NCBI RefSeq assembly: GCF_014306105.1
Contig: NZ_JACRVF010000003.1
Span: 522,711-586,710, forward strand
Direction: 5' to 3'
Length of the DNA: 64,000 bases
DNA from: Pontibacter cellulosilyticus
GTDB taxonomy: Bacteria; Bacteroidota; Bacteroidia; Cytophagales; Hymenobacteraceae
Shown: one piece after another, positions 1 to 8,720 of the stretch
Layout of the letters: every line of letters starts with the position of its first letter
Numbering within the stretch: position 1 is the first letter of the stretch
Notes under the pieces: generated by a model
Database searches by the model: none
What the model saw: only the letters and a program-made list of their open reading frames with translations
What the model was told of the DNA's origin: nothing
Program-made: the position numbers and the translations under genes

Positions 1-211
1 AAAGGTAACCTGTTCCACCCAGGCGGCCATGGTCAAATAAAGACTGCAGGCTGCGCAGCACCTGTGGGTTACGGTTAGAGTTTGCAAAAATGCGATCTAC
101 GAAATCAGGTCCCGGCGCGTGTAGCTGCTCTTTAGAAATTGTTTTGCTTTCATACTGCAGCAGGCTATCTGCCTCAGAACCAAGTAAAGAAACGATGTTA
201 TCGTAATTCAT
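1..211 (-). CDS. fbaB: Class I fructose-bisphosphate aldolase, N-terminal part (cut by window edge)
   Basis: The ATG is at 211-209 on the minus strand and the frame stays open to base 1, giving about 70 residues. I translated it by hand because it is absent from long-ORF lists. The protein begins MNYDNIVSLLG and contains the stretches KEQLHAPGPDFVDRIF and NRNPQVLRSLQSLFDHGRLG, which I recognise from the start of bacterial class I (DhnA-type) fructose-1,6-bisphosphate aldolases. The family splits fructose-1,6-bisphosphate into DHAP and glyceraldehyde-3-phosphate through a Schiff-base lysine; that lysine lies outside the window. Family assignment is by remembered similarity only. Confidence 0.75.
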   Translation of the reverse strand, partial: MNYDNIVSLLGSEADSLLQYESKTISKEQLHAPGPDFVDRIFANSNRNPQVLRSLQSLFDHGRLGGTGYL

Positions 212-396
212 TTGTTTTTTTATTTTGTGTAAGGGACACTTTGAATTGGTGATACAAATATATAATTCTTCTATTTAATTCTATCAATACTTGTGAGATA
301 CAGGTTAAATGTATTGACACAGGAATAGCAGCCACTACGGTTGTGGTTTAGATTCCACAGAACATACTTATACCCGGCAAAAAGGTTATGATAAAA

Positions 397-432
397 AAAG
401 CGCCGATTCCAACTCAGGAAACCGACGCTTTA
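397..432 (-). terminator. Imperfect terminator hairpin after the amidohydrolase pair
   Basis: On the minus strand a hairpin with stem AAAGCG-x-CG...CG-x-CGCTTT (two or three mismatches) closes a short loop and is followed by seven T residues (A run at 393-399 on the plus strand). It begins about 20 bases past the stop of the amidohydrolase-like gene, as expected for an intrinsic terminator. Confidence 0.6.
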
Positions 433-450
433 ACAACAGCTAAAGTTTTG

Positions 451-1665
451 CTATTTGCACTCTTCGCTTACCACCTTACCGTTTATAAGCACAGTGCACA
501 CATGGGAAGTATATTCAAATGGGTCTCCGTCAAAAAGCACCAGATCTCCGTCCATCCCTTTGGCCAGGGCGCCTACACGCTTATCTAAACCGATGATTTT
601 AGCCGGAGTTGTAGTAATCGCTGCCAGAGCTTGCTCAGGAGCCATACCGTTAGCCACTGCCACACCCGCCTCGAAAAGTATAACCCGGGCACGCGGCACA
701 TACGCCTCAAAGCCACTCTGTATTGCTACCGGCACCCCGGCTTTGGCAAGTATACCTGCCGTCTCGAACGACAGATTCTTGTTTTCACCGTATGAGCGAG
801 CCATAGTCGGGTGAAGTATAACCGGCACGCCAGCTGCCTTTATTTCATCCACTAACAAGTAAGCTTCGGCGGCTCCATCCAACACTATACTTAGGTTAAA
901 TTCTTTTGCCAGGCGCAACGCAGCCATAATATCGTTTGCCTTGTTTGCTGTGATCAGGGCTTTATACTTTCCATTTAGCACATCTGACAGGTACTCCATT
1001 TTAAGGTTGCGGTCCGGGCGTTTGCTGGCATCGGAGTTAGACGCTTTTTTAGCGTAGGCTTGCGCCGCCTGCAACTCAGAGCGCAGCATAGCCATACCTT
1101 TGGCAGAGGTTTTAGGAGAGTTATAGTTATCTCCAACAGTTGAGCCCAGCGTAAACGTCACCATTTTAGTGGTATCCATTAACGTGGCAAATCCTTCCGG
1201 GGCAGTTTTGATCGTCATCGTCTGTCCGCTGATCAAAGCGCCGGGGCCGTGGCCGGTATTAATGGTGGTGACGCCGTGGCTACGCACCCACCCTATAAGC
1301 TCCTCGTTCGGGTTATAAGCATCTATAGCGCGAAGTTCAGGCTGAATGGGTGCTGTTTTCTCGAGTTGCTGCTGGTCGGCGGGTACGTTATAAATACCTG
1401 CCAGGCCCACTGAAGTATGAGCATCTACCAAGCCCGGCGTAACCACCTTTGCTGAGTATACTTTATAGTTCTGCGGAATCTGCAGGTTGGCTCCCACGGC
1501 TTCTATCTTACCGTCTTTTACCAGCACCACGCCATTTTTGATGGGAGTACCAGCCATGGTATAAACTGTCTCGCCTTTTACAGCGATCTGCGCCAATGCC
1601 TGCTGCCCACAAAGTATGGCCATTCCGGCAAGTATGGCAGCGCCTAATTTTACATGATTTTTCAT
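451..1665 (-). CDS. Secreted amidohydrolase-like protein with degraded metal site
   Basis: A 404-residue protein of the amidohydrolase/imidazolonepropionase-like fold. I chose the ATG at 1665 because it opens a clean signal peptide (MKNHVKLGAAILAG...ALAQ). A TTG at 1743 would add 26 residues before that signal and overlap the upstream stop, so I reject it. The fold is recognisable from the N-terminal beta-sandwich (NGVVLVKDGKIEAVG), the PGLVDAH strand end and the C-terminal KGMDGDLVLFDGDPF. The usual metal-binding HxH after PGLVD is H-T-S here, the HH of the fourth strand is replaced by LDGAAEA, and the late Asp position reads IQSGFE. Its tandem neighbour keeps these residues. It is therefore probably non-catalytic, perhaps a partner subunit of the upstream enzyme; that role is inference. 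Confidence 0.85.
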   Translation of the reverse strand: MKNHVKLGAAILAGMAILCGQQALAQIAVKGETVYTMAGTPIKNGVVLVKDGKIEAVGANLQIPQNYKVYSAKVVTPGLVDAHTSVGLAGIYNVPADQQQLEKTAPIQPELRAIDAYNPNEELIGWVRSHGVTTINTGHGPGALISGQTMTIKTAPEGFATLMDTTKMVTFTLGSTVGDNYNSPKTSAKGMAMLRSELQAAQAYAKKASNSDASKRPDRNLKMEYLSDVLNGKYKALITANKANDIMAALRLAKEFNLSIVLDGAAEAYLLVDEIKAAGVPVILHPTMARSYGENKNLSFETAGILAKAGVPVAIQSGFEAYVPRARVILFEAGVAVANGMAPEQALAAITTTPAKIIGLDKRVGALAKGMDGDLVLFDGDPFEYTSHVCTVLINGKVVSEECK

Positions 1666-1739
1666 GATGATCTTTTTATGATGAAAGACTATTCGACAAG
1701 AGACAATAGAATAGAAAGCCTTTTGCCCTTGGTCAAAAA

Positions 1740-3041
1740 TCAATGTGCATGATAATGGATTTCGCCGCTAAAGGTATTGTAACCGCCTGTAGCAAACTTC
1801 TTGTCGTCGGGATTGTGCAGGTCGAAGCGCTTTTTGCCCTCTACCCAGGTTTGCTCTACTTTGGTGTACACGCTGAACGGCTCTCCGTTTAGCACGATAA
1901 AGTCAGCGTCTTTCCCTTTCTCCAAAGAACCCACGCGGCTGTCCAGCTCCATCATTTTGGCTCCGGCTATAGTTAGTGCCTCCAAGGCTTTTTCGCGGCT
2001 CATACCGGCACGCACACCCAGGGCAGCGCCGCGCAAAAATAACCTTGAGTCAGTAATGCCATCATCGGTATGAAATGCTGTCAACACTCCTGCCTTTTCC
2101 AGCGCAGCTCCGTTTGTATTCCGTATCTCCACTGCCTCGGACTTACCTCCCGGAGAATCCAGTGTAATAATAGAAGCTGCCACACCTGCCTTGGCTATTT
2201 CGTCGGCTGCTTTCCAGGCTTCGCTTACGTGGTGCAGCACCAGTTTAAAACCAAACTCTTTCTGCAGGCGCAGGGCAGTCAGCACATCATCGTAGCGGTG
2301 TGTATGGAAGTGCACCACCCGTTTGCCGTCCAGTATCTCTACCAGTGGCTCCAGGCTTGGCTTGCGCTCCGGCATCTTGTCTGCCTTGCCTTTGGCTGCT
2401 TTTATCTTGTTGTTATATGCCTGCGCATCCAGGAACAGCTGCCGTGCCATGGCCGCCGACTTTGCCCGTGTTCCCGGAAACGGAGCAGCTTTCATGGGAT
2501 TAGTACCGTTAGCCATTTTCATCCCGCCGCAGATGCCGTTGGTCACATCATCACAAAATGCCATATCGCCAATGGTTTTGGCGTCGCGCATCTTCAGGTA
2601 TACTGTTTGCCCGCTCATCAAATGTCCGGAACCCGGCATTATATTAACAGTTGTTATACCTCCTGCCAAAGCACGTTTAAAGGTATCGCTGAGTGGGTTT
2701 ATGGCATCAATAATTCGCACATCCGGGTGCAGGGCACCAGAGCCGTCTCCGCCTGAGCCTTCTCCTAAGTGTGAGTGGGTATCAACCAGGCCAGGCATCA
2801 GCACCTTACCCGTCATGTCAAATTCTACAGCGTTTTTAGGTGTTTTCACTTTATCGGCAGCACCTACGGCTGTTATTTTACCGTTTTGCACTACCAGTAT
2901 TCCATTTTCAATGGGCTGGCCTGAGATGGGAATTATTTTGGCACCTTTGAAAACATGAGGCTGATCCTGTGCCAGAAGGGGTTGCCCCCCGAGCAGCAAA
3001 GCCATTCCAAAGGCAGCCAATAATTGCTTATTGGATTTCAT
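1740..3041 (-). CDS. Secreted metal-dependent amidohydrolase
   Basis: A 433-residue protein with a signal peptide ending near PLLAQ (residue 25). It is an amidohydrolase of the imidazolonepropionase-like group: MPGLVDTHSHLGEG carries the HxH pair at residues 89 and 91, HFHTH and LHHVSEAW supply further His ligands, and HTDDG supplies the late Asp. The C-terminus has the usual SLEKGKDADFIVLNGEPF closing the beta-sandwich. The reaction is hydrolysis of a C-N bond, but the substrate cannot be read from sequence. Residues after the signal suggest a periplasmic location. Its stop codon lies 75 bases upstream of the degenerate paralogue's ATG, so the two are very likely one transcript, with this gene first. 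Confidence 0.88.
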   Translation of the reverse strand: MKSNKQLLAAFGMALLLGGQPLLAQDQPHVFKGAKIIPISGQPIENGILVVQNGKITAVGAADKVKTPKNAVEFDMTGKVLMPGLVDTHSHLGEGSGGDGSGALHPDVRIIDAINPLSDTFKRALAGGITTVNIMPGSGHLMSGQTVYLKMRDAKTIGDMAFCDDVTNGICGGMKMANGTNPMKAAPFPGTRAKSAAMARQLFLDAQAYNNKIKAAKGKADKMPERKPSLEPLVEILDGKRVVHFHTHRYDDVLTALRLQKEFGFKLVLHHVSEAWKAADEIAKAGVAASIITLDSPGGKSEAVEIRNTNGAALEKAGVLTAFHTDDGITDSRLFLRGAALGVRAGMSREKALEALTIAGAKMMELDSRVGSLEKGKDADFIVLNGEPFSVYTKVEQTWVEGKKRFDLHNPDDKKFATGGYNTFSGEIHYHAH

Positions 3042-3231
3042 AAAAGTATAAAGCTGGTAAGGTTAGTTAAGTTTAGCTTATCAACTTAGTGATTTTATAC
3101 TTTAAATAAAAATCTTCTTCAGCTTTTGATACGCCTGAAGCCAGTGCATCCGGTAAGCCTCTCTTATATATCTATTTGATACTTCACTTCGTTTATATTA
3201 TCATATAACCATCTAACAATCTGCAACCTAT

Positions 3232-3894
3232 ATGAAAACAAAGTATAAACTCCAGCTGCCAAACCAGTACAACCTGCTATTCCTTTTCATAGCCCTACTT
3301 TTGAGTTCGTGTGTACCTACCACCAGAATTACAGGCACCTGGAAAAACCCTGACGCAGCAAGTAAAAACTATAACAAAATTGTAGTAGCCGCCCTTACAG
3401 ACAACATCAGGGCCAGGGAAACAGTGGAAAGCCACATGCAGGCACAGTTCAGAGCCAGAGGTGTAGAAGTAGCCAGAAGTATAGATCTTTTTCCGCCAAC
3501 TGCCTCCAGTAAAGGAGGTCCGGATATAGACCTGTTGATTGATAAGATGAAGGTCCAGAACTATGATGCTATTATGACCATAGCCCTGATCGATGAACAA
3601 ACGGAAACGCGCTATGTACCTGGCACCTACGGCTACGCCCCTATCACCCGCTTTGGCTGGTATGGTCGTTTCAGGGGCTACTATAGTTACTGGTACCCAA
3701 CCCTATATGACCCGGGTTATTACACCGAAGAGAAAATATACTTCCTGGAGACCAACCTTTATGATGAGGACACTGAAAATCTTGTGTGGTCGGCGCAGTC
3801 TCAGTCTTATAGCCCAGCCAGCTTAAGAAATGCTTCTGAAAAGCTGGCTGAGATTACTGTTAGCAGGTTGGCACAGGATGGGTTGATCAGGTAG
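3232..3894 (+). CDS. Putative lipoprotein of unknown function (DUF4136-like)
   Basis: A 220-residue protein with a type II signal: hydrophobic LLFLFIALLLSSC, with the lipid-modified Cys at residue 27. The mature part starts TTRITGTWKNP and has a Tyr/Gly/Trp-rich middle (YGYAPITRFGWYGRFRGYY), followed by ETNLYD and LVWSAQSQSYSP. The pattern of short beta strands ending in a motif for unequal expression of W and S resembles small lipoproteins of the DUF4136 type, but I cannot verify this. It is divergent from the amidohydrolase operon across a 190-bp spacer and stands alone. No function should be assigned beyond an envelope lipoprotein. Confidence 0.75.
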   Translation: MKTKYKLQLPNQYNLLFLFIALLLSSCVPTTRITGTWKNPDAASKNYNKIVVAALTDNIRARETVESHMQAQFRARGVEVARSIDLFPPTASSKGGPDIDLLIDKMKVQNYDAIMTIALIDEQTETRYVPGTYGYAPITRFGWYGRFRGYYSYWYPTLYDPGYYTEEKIYFLETNLYDEDTENLVWSAQSQSYSPASLRNASEKLAEITVSRLAQDGLIR

Positions 3895-4150
3895 GGTTGA
3901 TTTATGCCCTCTTGAAAGAGATTATCTACTCCAAAACAGAATAGGGAATTTGGCAGGAGAGAGTTCAAACTATTATAACAACGAGCCTTATCCGCAGGTG
4001 CAATCATTCCCTCCCCCTTCGAAGGGAAACTTTTCGCTACTGCTGTTCAATTTATACTTGTACTGTAGCAGAGGTAGAAGTCGAGTATTTATTTTCCCAG
4101 CCTTTGGAGTAGTTTCACTCTTCAAGTTCGCTTGGCAGATTGGCATAAAA

Positions 4151-4194
4151 ACAAATCAGCCAGAGCATCAAACTAGAGACTCTGGCTGATTTGT
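4151..4194 (-). terminator. Perfect 15-bp terminator hairpin in a convergent gap
   Basis: The stem ACAAATCAGCCAGAG (4151-4165) pairs perfectly with 4180-4194 around a 14-base loop. On the minus strand it is followed by GTTTTTATGCC, so it serves the M28 peptidase gene that stops at 4210. The remainder of the 315-bp gap (3895-4150) shows no gene, tRNA or repeat. Confidence 0.85.
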
Positions 4195-4209
4195 TAAAAC
4201 TATATTTTA

Positions 4210-5220
4210 TTACTCATTATACAGCACATGCAGCACCGTTTGGCCCACAGCCTTTAGTGTACTCTTACTAATTACATCCATATTATCAGTGTGGCGGTGA
4301 TGATACGGGCCGAAGTAATCATCAGGGTTATTCATGTTGTACTCGATAATGTCGATCATGCGGATGTTAGCCCAGGCATTTACATAAGAATGATCGTCGG
4401 TAATAGCAGGTGCATTTACATACTTAAAGTAGTCGGAGTACCCGATGCTGTTACCCGCTTTCCATACTTTGTCTACTACCTCTTTGGCATACTGCAACGA
4501 TGTGCCTTCTCTTGCAAACTTGGCTCCCTCTGCTCCCACCATATCCAGAAGTATACCATAACTGGCACGGTAGTTCGGATTATGCTTGTTCTTGCTCCAA
4601 TACTGTGAGCCCAGGCACCAGGAGTTCTCCATAGTTGCAAATTCACTGTTGTCCGGCTGTCCGTAATCTTCCCCATCGAAAAAGATCATATCTACCCCAA
4701 CCTCCGGCTTTTGCTCAGAAGTATGAATTGTCCTGGCTATCTCTAGCAGCACCCCTACGCCACTGGCTCCGTCGTTGGCTCCATCTATTGGGCGTTTCGG
4801 ATCTTTCTCATCTTTGTCAGCAAAAGGGCGCGTATCCCAATGTGCTGCCAACAGCACACGGTTAGCCGCACCCGGGTTGTAAGAGGCGATGATATTACGC
4901 AGGTTTAGCATTTTGCCATCAAAGGCACGCATCTGGAAGTTCTGCACCTGCACCTCTGCACCATACTCTTTCAGCTTCTGGATTATCCATTCGCCGGTGG
5001 CGTAATGCGCAGGAGTGTTAGGTACACGTGGACCGAAAGCTACCTGCTTCGCAATCAGCGCGTAAGCTGTGTCCGGGTTAAATTCAGGAGCTGCTACCAC
5101 TGGTCTTTCCTTTTCAACCTCTACTACTTGCTTTGCACCGCCCTTCTCAGCAGAATCGCAGCTGTAAATGCCCAGCGTGCCTGCCGCAACAAGAGCAAGC
5201 GCGATTATTTTATTCTTCAT
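4210..5220 (-). CDS. M28-family metallopeptidase lipoprotein (glutaminyl-cyclase-like)
   Basis: A 336-residue protein with a lipoprotein signal (Cys at residue 21, IYSC). The M28 zinc site is visible in order: AAHWDTRP (His), DGANDGASG (bridging Asp), FFDGEDYG (Glu and Asp), LLDMVGA (Asp) and HHRHTDNMD (final His). The spacing and the [10 protein letters not shown] motif resemble bacterial relatives of glutaminyl-peptide cyclotransferases as much as aminopeptidases, so the reaction could be peptide hydrolysis or pyroglutamate formation. Its start overlaps the 3' end of cysS by 11 bp (5210-5220), which indicates translational coupling and one transcript, although the functions look unrelated. 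Confidence 0.87.
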   Translation of the reverse strand: MKNKIIALALVAAGTLGIYSCDSAEKGGAKQVVEVEKERPVVAAPEFNPDTAYALIAKQVAFGPRVPNTPAHYATGEWIIQKLKEYGAEVQVQNFQMRAFDGKMLNLRNIIASYNPGAANRVLLAAHWDTRPFADKDEKDPKRPIDGANDGASGVGVLLEIARTIHTSEQKPEVGVDMIFFDGEDYGQPDNSEFATMENSWCLGSQYWSKNKHNPNYRASYGILLDMVGAEGAKFAREGTSLQYAKEVVDKVWKAGNSIGYSDYFKYVNAPAITDDHSYVNAWANIRMIDIIEYNMNNPDDYFGPYHHRHTDNMDVISKSTLKAVGQTVLHVLYNE

Positions 5221-6700
5221 ATGCCCAGTCTATTCCGGTTTTCATGTCTTTTATCACGATACCCTGCTTCTTCAGTTCAGCACGAATGGCATCCACTTTA
5301 TCGTAGGCCTTGTTTTCTTTAGCCTCCTTGTAAAAGCCCAGCACCAGGTGCAGCATCTCCTCCATGTCACCAGTCTGCTCTTCCTTCAGGCCAAGCACAT
5401 CCAGCACTAACTGCTGATAAGTGTTGCGAACAGTATCGAAGGTGCCACGCTCCAAGGTTGTGATATCAATCTGCCCCAGGTATAAGCTATTGATCTTCTT
5501 AAGCAGGTTAAACAGCGAAGCAATGGTACGCGCCGTGTTCATATCGTCGTTCAGGCCACGGAAGCAATCCTCCGTCAGCTTCAGCAGTTCCTCATTCAAC
5601 TTTGCATCAGGTGTTCCCGCATCTTCCGGATACTTCAGCTTCTTCAGCACGTTTAAGCCGTTCATCAGTTTAGTATAACCTTTGCGTGCCGCCTGAAGCG
5701 CCTCGTTACTAAAATCGAGGGTACTACGGTAGTGGGCCTGAAGTATAAAAAAGCGGATAGTCATCGGAGAATACTTCTCCTCCAGCATCTCATGGTTGCC
5801 ACTAAACAATTCGCTCAGGTTAATAAAGTTGCCCAGCGATTTACCCATCTTCTGCCCATTTACTGTGATCATATTGTTATGAACCCAGTACTTGGCGGCA
5901 TCGGTGTGGTTGTTGCTTGCCTGGCTCTGTGCTATCTCGCACTCGTGGTGCGGAAACATTAAGTCAAGTCCGCCTCCGTGTATATCAAAAGTAGTACCCA
6001 GATACTTGCGGCTCATGGCAGAGCACTCCAGGTGCCAGCCCGGAAAACCGTCGCTCCACGGCGATGGCCAGCGCATGATGTGCGAAGGCGATGCTTTTTT
6101 CCATAGCGCAAAATCCAGCGGAGAACGCTTGTCGCTTTGTCCTTCGGTATCGCGGGTATTCGCCATCAGGTCCTCAATCACGCGGCCAGAAAGTTTACCA
6201 TACTTGTGCTGCTTGTTGTAAGCCGGTACATCAAAGTATACCGAACCATTCACCTCGTAAGCCAGGCCGTTACCCAGTATCTCCTGTATCATCTCGATCT
6301 GCTCAATGATATGGCCTGATGCACGCGGTTCTATATCAGGGCGAAGCACGTTCAGTTTGTCCATGTCCTGGTGGTAGATGTTGGTGTAGTGCTGTACTAC
6401 TTCCATCGGCTCCAGGTGCTCCAACTTGGCTCTTTTTGCAATTTTATCTTCACCTTCGTCGGCATCGTTCTCCAGGTGGCCAACGTCGGTAATGTTTCTT
6501 ACAAAGCGTACTTTATACCCCTGATTCTTCAGGTAGCGGTACAGCACATCAAAGGTAACGGCGCTGCGGGCGTGGCCCAGGTGAGGTTCTCCGTAAACAG
6601 TTGGGCCGCACAGGTACATCCCTACAAAGGGGGCGTGCAATGGCTCAAACTCTTCTTTTTTCCGCGTTAGCGTGTTGTATAGGTTCAGTTTCTGTTGCAT
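5210..6700 (-). CDS. cysS: Cysteinyl-tRNA synthetase
   Basis: A 496-residue class I aminoacyl-tRNA synthetase that attaches cysteine to tRNA-Cys in the cytoplasm. The first zinc ligand is in YLCGPTVY (Cys31), the HIGH box is HLGH at residues 40-43, WHLECSAMS and HHECEIAQS supply the other zinc ligands, and the KMSKS box reads KMGKSLGNF. Length and motif order match the family. The start is the ATG at 6700; the leader is A-rich with no strong Shine-Dalgarno site. It is followed without a gap by the M28 peptidase gene. Confidence 0.97.
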   Translation of the reverse strand: MQQKLNLYNTLTRKKEEFEPLHAPFVGMYLCGPTVYGEPHLGHARSAVTFDVLYRYLKNQGYKVRFVRNITDVGHLENDADEGEDKIAKRAKLEHLEPMEVVQHYTNIYHQDMDKLNVLRPDIEPRASGHIIEQIEMIQEILGNGLAYEVNGSVYFDVPAYNKQHKYGKLSGRVIEDLMANTRDTEGQSDKRSPLDFALWKKASPSHIMRWPSPWSDGFPGWHLECSAMSRKYLGTTFDIHGGGLDLMFPHHECEIAQSQASNNHTDAAKYWVHNNMITVNGQKMGKSLGNFINLSELFSGNHEMLEEKYSPMTIRFFILQAHYRSTLDFSNEALQAARKGYTKLMNGLNVLKKLKYPEDAGTPDAKLNEELLKLTEDCFRGLNDDMNTARTIASLFNLLKKINSLYLGQIDITTLERGTFDTVRNTYQQLVLDVLGLKEEQTGDMEEMLHLVLGFYKEAKENKAYDKVDAIRAELKKQGIVIKDMKTGIDWAYEE

Positions 6701-6808
6701 GGTTCTTTTAAAGTATAGGCACCTGCGGCAGCCGTACTTATTTATTCGCCTTTATACTTTGGCGTTTGCTGTTTCAAAACTATAAATATTGTGCCCTTTC
6801 TCCTAACG

Positions 6809-7933
6809 CTACTCCTGCGCCTTAGGCTGAAGCACATACTTTGCCGAGATCGGGAAATGATCCGAAAGCCCCATTTCGTAATGTGTTTCAAAATCGTAGG
6901 CCTGCAGTGCTTCGCTGTAAAACTGGTTGTCGATGCGCAGAAACGGCAGTGGCCCATTGTATGTTGCCCCTATCCCGGAACCAGCCGCCACAAAAGCATT
7001 CTTGAGTTCCTCGGCCATCTCGTTATAAGTATAGCTGAAAGGGATGTCGTTAAAATCGCCGGAAATAATTACCGGATAAGGCGACTCGCGGATATGCTCC
7101 AGCAACAGCTCCACCTGGTTGCCCCGCGCCACAAATCCACGCTTCAAACGCCGGGCCAGGTTACGGCCTTCTTTTTTAAAGCTTTCCTCGTTTCCAATAG
7201 CCGAGTAAGTATTTTCAATGTCTTGTGACTTTATACTCATCGACTGAAGGTGTGCTGAGTAAATACGTACCGTATCGCCTTTTACATCTACATCGGCCCA
7301 GATTGCCCGGTTAACGTGAGATTCACCGAAACGGATAACACCTTTATTTACAATGGGGTACTTTGAAAAGATCGCAGTTCCAACGTCTGCCTTGTTCCGA
7401 TCTACATAAGACACCGAGAAGAACCTGTACCTGTTGTAGCGATTACCGATCTTGCTAATGGTGTTGTAAGTGCTGGACCCGCGGTTGCTGTAAAACTCCT
7501 GTAGGCAGATAATATCAGCAGGATGCGTGGCTACCCACTCTATCATATCCATAGAGGCTTCTATCTCACTTCCATCGTGGTTGGTATAAGCATTGAATAC
7601 GTGGGTGTTAAAACTGAGCACCTGTAACGTTTTAGCCCCAGCGGCAACTTCCTCTTCAAAATTTATAGAAGCGAGGCGAGCATAGTAACCCCAGCCAAAT
7701 ATAAACACCGAGAGCGGCAGCACAACCAGCCATGAGCGGCGCAGCAGCCAGTAAAGCAGAAACAGAAAATTGAGCGCCAGCGGGGCCGGTAACGAAAAGG
7801 CGATGAAGGCAGCTGGCCAGAACTCTGCCGGCGGCACCTGCAGGCACAGCACGCCCAGCAATATCCAAAGCACCACCAAGGTGTTCAGGGTAAGCCACAC
7901 GCGCCTGCGTATCGATCTAAAACTTGCCGCCAT
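6809..7933 (-). CDS. Membrane-anchored endonuclease/exonuclease/phosphatase family protein
   Basis: A 374-residue protein. Two or three hydrophobic segments occupy roughly residues 12-90 (LNTLVVLWILLGVLCLQV, then LFLLYWLLRR), followed by an EEP-fold hydrolase domain. Catalytic signatures are SFNTHVFN, CLQEFYSN (metal Glu), YSAHLQSMS, SGDFNDIPFSYTY and LSDHFPISAKY (catalytic His). Such proteins cleave phosphodiesters; the natural substrate (nucleic acid, lipid or sugar phosphate) is not readable. The hydrolase domain probably faces the periplasm. It sits 108 bp upstream of cysS on the same strand, so it may share a transcript with cysS. Confidence 0.85.
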   Translation of the reverse strand: MAASFRSIRRRVWLTLNTLVVLWILLGVLCLQVPPAEFWPAAFIAFSLPAPLALNFLFLLYWLLRRSWLVVLPLSVFIFGWGYYARLASINFEEEVAAGAKTLQVLSFNTHVFNAYTNHDGSEIEASMDMIEWVATHPADIICLQEFYSNRGSSTYNTISKIGNRYNRYRFFSVSYVDRNKADVGTAIFSKYPIVNKGVIRFGESHVNRAIWADVDVKGDTVRIYSAHLQSMSIKSQDIENTYSAIGNEESFKKEGRNLARRLKRGFVARGNQVELLLEHIRESPYPVIISGDFNDIPFSYTYNEMAEELKNAFVAAGSGIGATYNGPLPFLRIDNQFYSEALQAYDFETHYEMGLSDHFPISAKYVLQPKAQE

Positions 7934-8143
7934 ATTAGCAAACTTACAAATTATGCTTTTATCTATGCTATTTCTGCCACCAGAATATATTTATACTTGC
8001 ATAAACTCCATACCTTAAACATGCGAACTATAAATAGAGCTGGTTTGTTATTTTTTGCTGACCTGTGATGGCAGCGGGTGTCCGAGTTTAATCCCCTTAG
8101 TTTGATGCTCAAATTATTTAAAAGCTTAACTACACGCACTATG

Positions 8144-8174
8144 TTGTATATATAATGTTTTTGTAGTAAATTTG
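8144..8174 (+). promoter_or_regulatory. Bacteroidota-type sigma-A promoter for rimP-nusA-infB
   Basis: TTG at 8144-8146 is separated by 20 bases from TAAATTTG at 8167-8174, matching the Bacteroidota primary promoter consensus (TTTG, about 19-20 bases, TAnnTTTG). Transcription would begin near 8181 and give a leader of about 60 bases. The 306-bp gap before rimP (7934-8239) contains this promoter and the leader hairpin; I see nothing else in it. Confidence 0.7.
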
Positions 8175-8195
8175 TGGCGTTATTTCAAGGAGATG

Positions 8196-8216
8196 AGGGG
8201 ACAAAAGAAGTCCCCT
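8196..8216 (+). promoter_or_regulatory. Leader hairpin with T-rich tail upstream of rimP (possible attenuator)
   Basis: AGGGGAC (8196-8202) pairs with GTCCCCT around the 7-base loop AAAAGAA and is followed by TCTTTATTTCTT. It lies between the predicted transcription start and the rimP ATG at 8240. The shape is that of a weak intrinsic terminator, so conditional read-through is possible. It could also simply stabilise the leader. Confidence 0.5.
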
Positions 8217-8239
8217 TCTTTATTTCTTAACCACTGACT

Positions 8240-8713
8240 ATGGCACTTACTGCGCAAACCATAAAAGCAATGGCGGAGGAAAGCCTCCCCGACAACGATC
8301 TTTTTATAGTGGATGTTGCTGTATCTGACACGGCAGTTCGCCCTAAAATAACAGTGCTGGCCGATGGCGAGCAGGGCATTACCATAGACCAATGCGCCAC
8401 CATCAGCCGCCGCATTAATGCTAAAATAGCAGAGGCGTTCGGAGAGGAACTGGCTTATGTACTGGAGGTAAGCTCTCCGGGTGTAGATTTTCCGCTTACA
8501 CAGCCACAGCAGTTTAAGCGCAACGTAGGCCGCAATTTAAAGGTAAAGCTGCAAGGCGGCACCGAGAAAACAGGCAAACTGGAAGAAGTAACAGAAACAG
8601 GAATTAATCTGCTGGAGGAAATAAAACAAAAAGGCAAGAAGGCAACGTATGTGCCTGTGCAAATACCTTACGGGGATATTGTGAAAGCAAATGTTGTAAT
8701 ATCATTTAAATAA
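8240..8713 (+). CDS. rimP: Ribosome maturation factor RimP
   Basis: A 157-residue protein needed for late assembly of the 30S ribosomal subunit. The N-terminal alpha/beta domain includes LFIVDVAVSD, DQCATISRRIN and the family signature LEVSSPGVDFPLTQ. The C-terminal SH3-like domain follows (NLKVKLQGG...VQIPYGDIVKANVVISF). It is the first gene of the classic rimP-nusA-infB operon and stops 7 bp before nusA. Length is normal for the family. Confidence 0.95.
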   Translation: MALTAQTIKAMAEESLPDNDLFIVDVAVSDTAVRPKITVLADGEQGITIDQCATISRRINAKIAEAFGEELAYVLEVSSPGVDFPLTQPQQFKRNVGRNLKVKLQGGTEKTGKLEEVTETGINLLEEIKQKGKKATYVPVQIPYGDIVKANVVISFK

Positions 8714-8720
8714 AAAGATA

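Noticed and set aside
2070..2958. Long plus-strand frames (up to 228 codons) opposite the amidohydrolase gene
   Set aside because: They lie fully antisense to a gene with clear motifs, have Cys/His/Ser-rich compositions without family features, and no leader.
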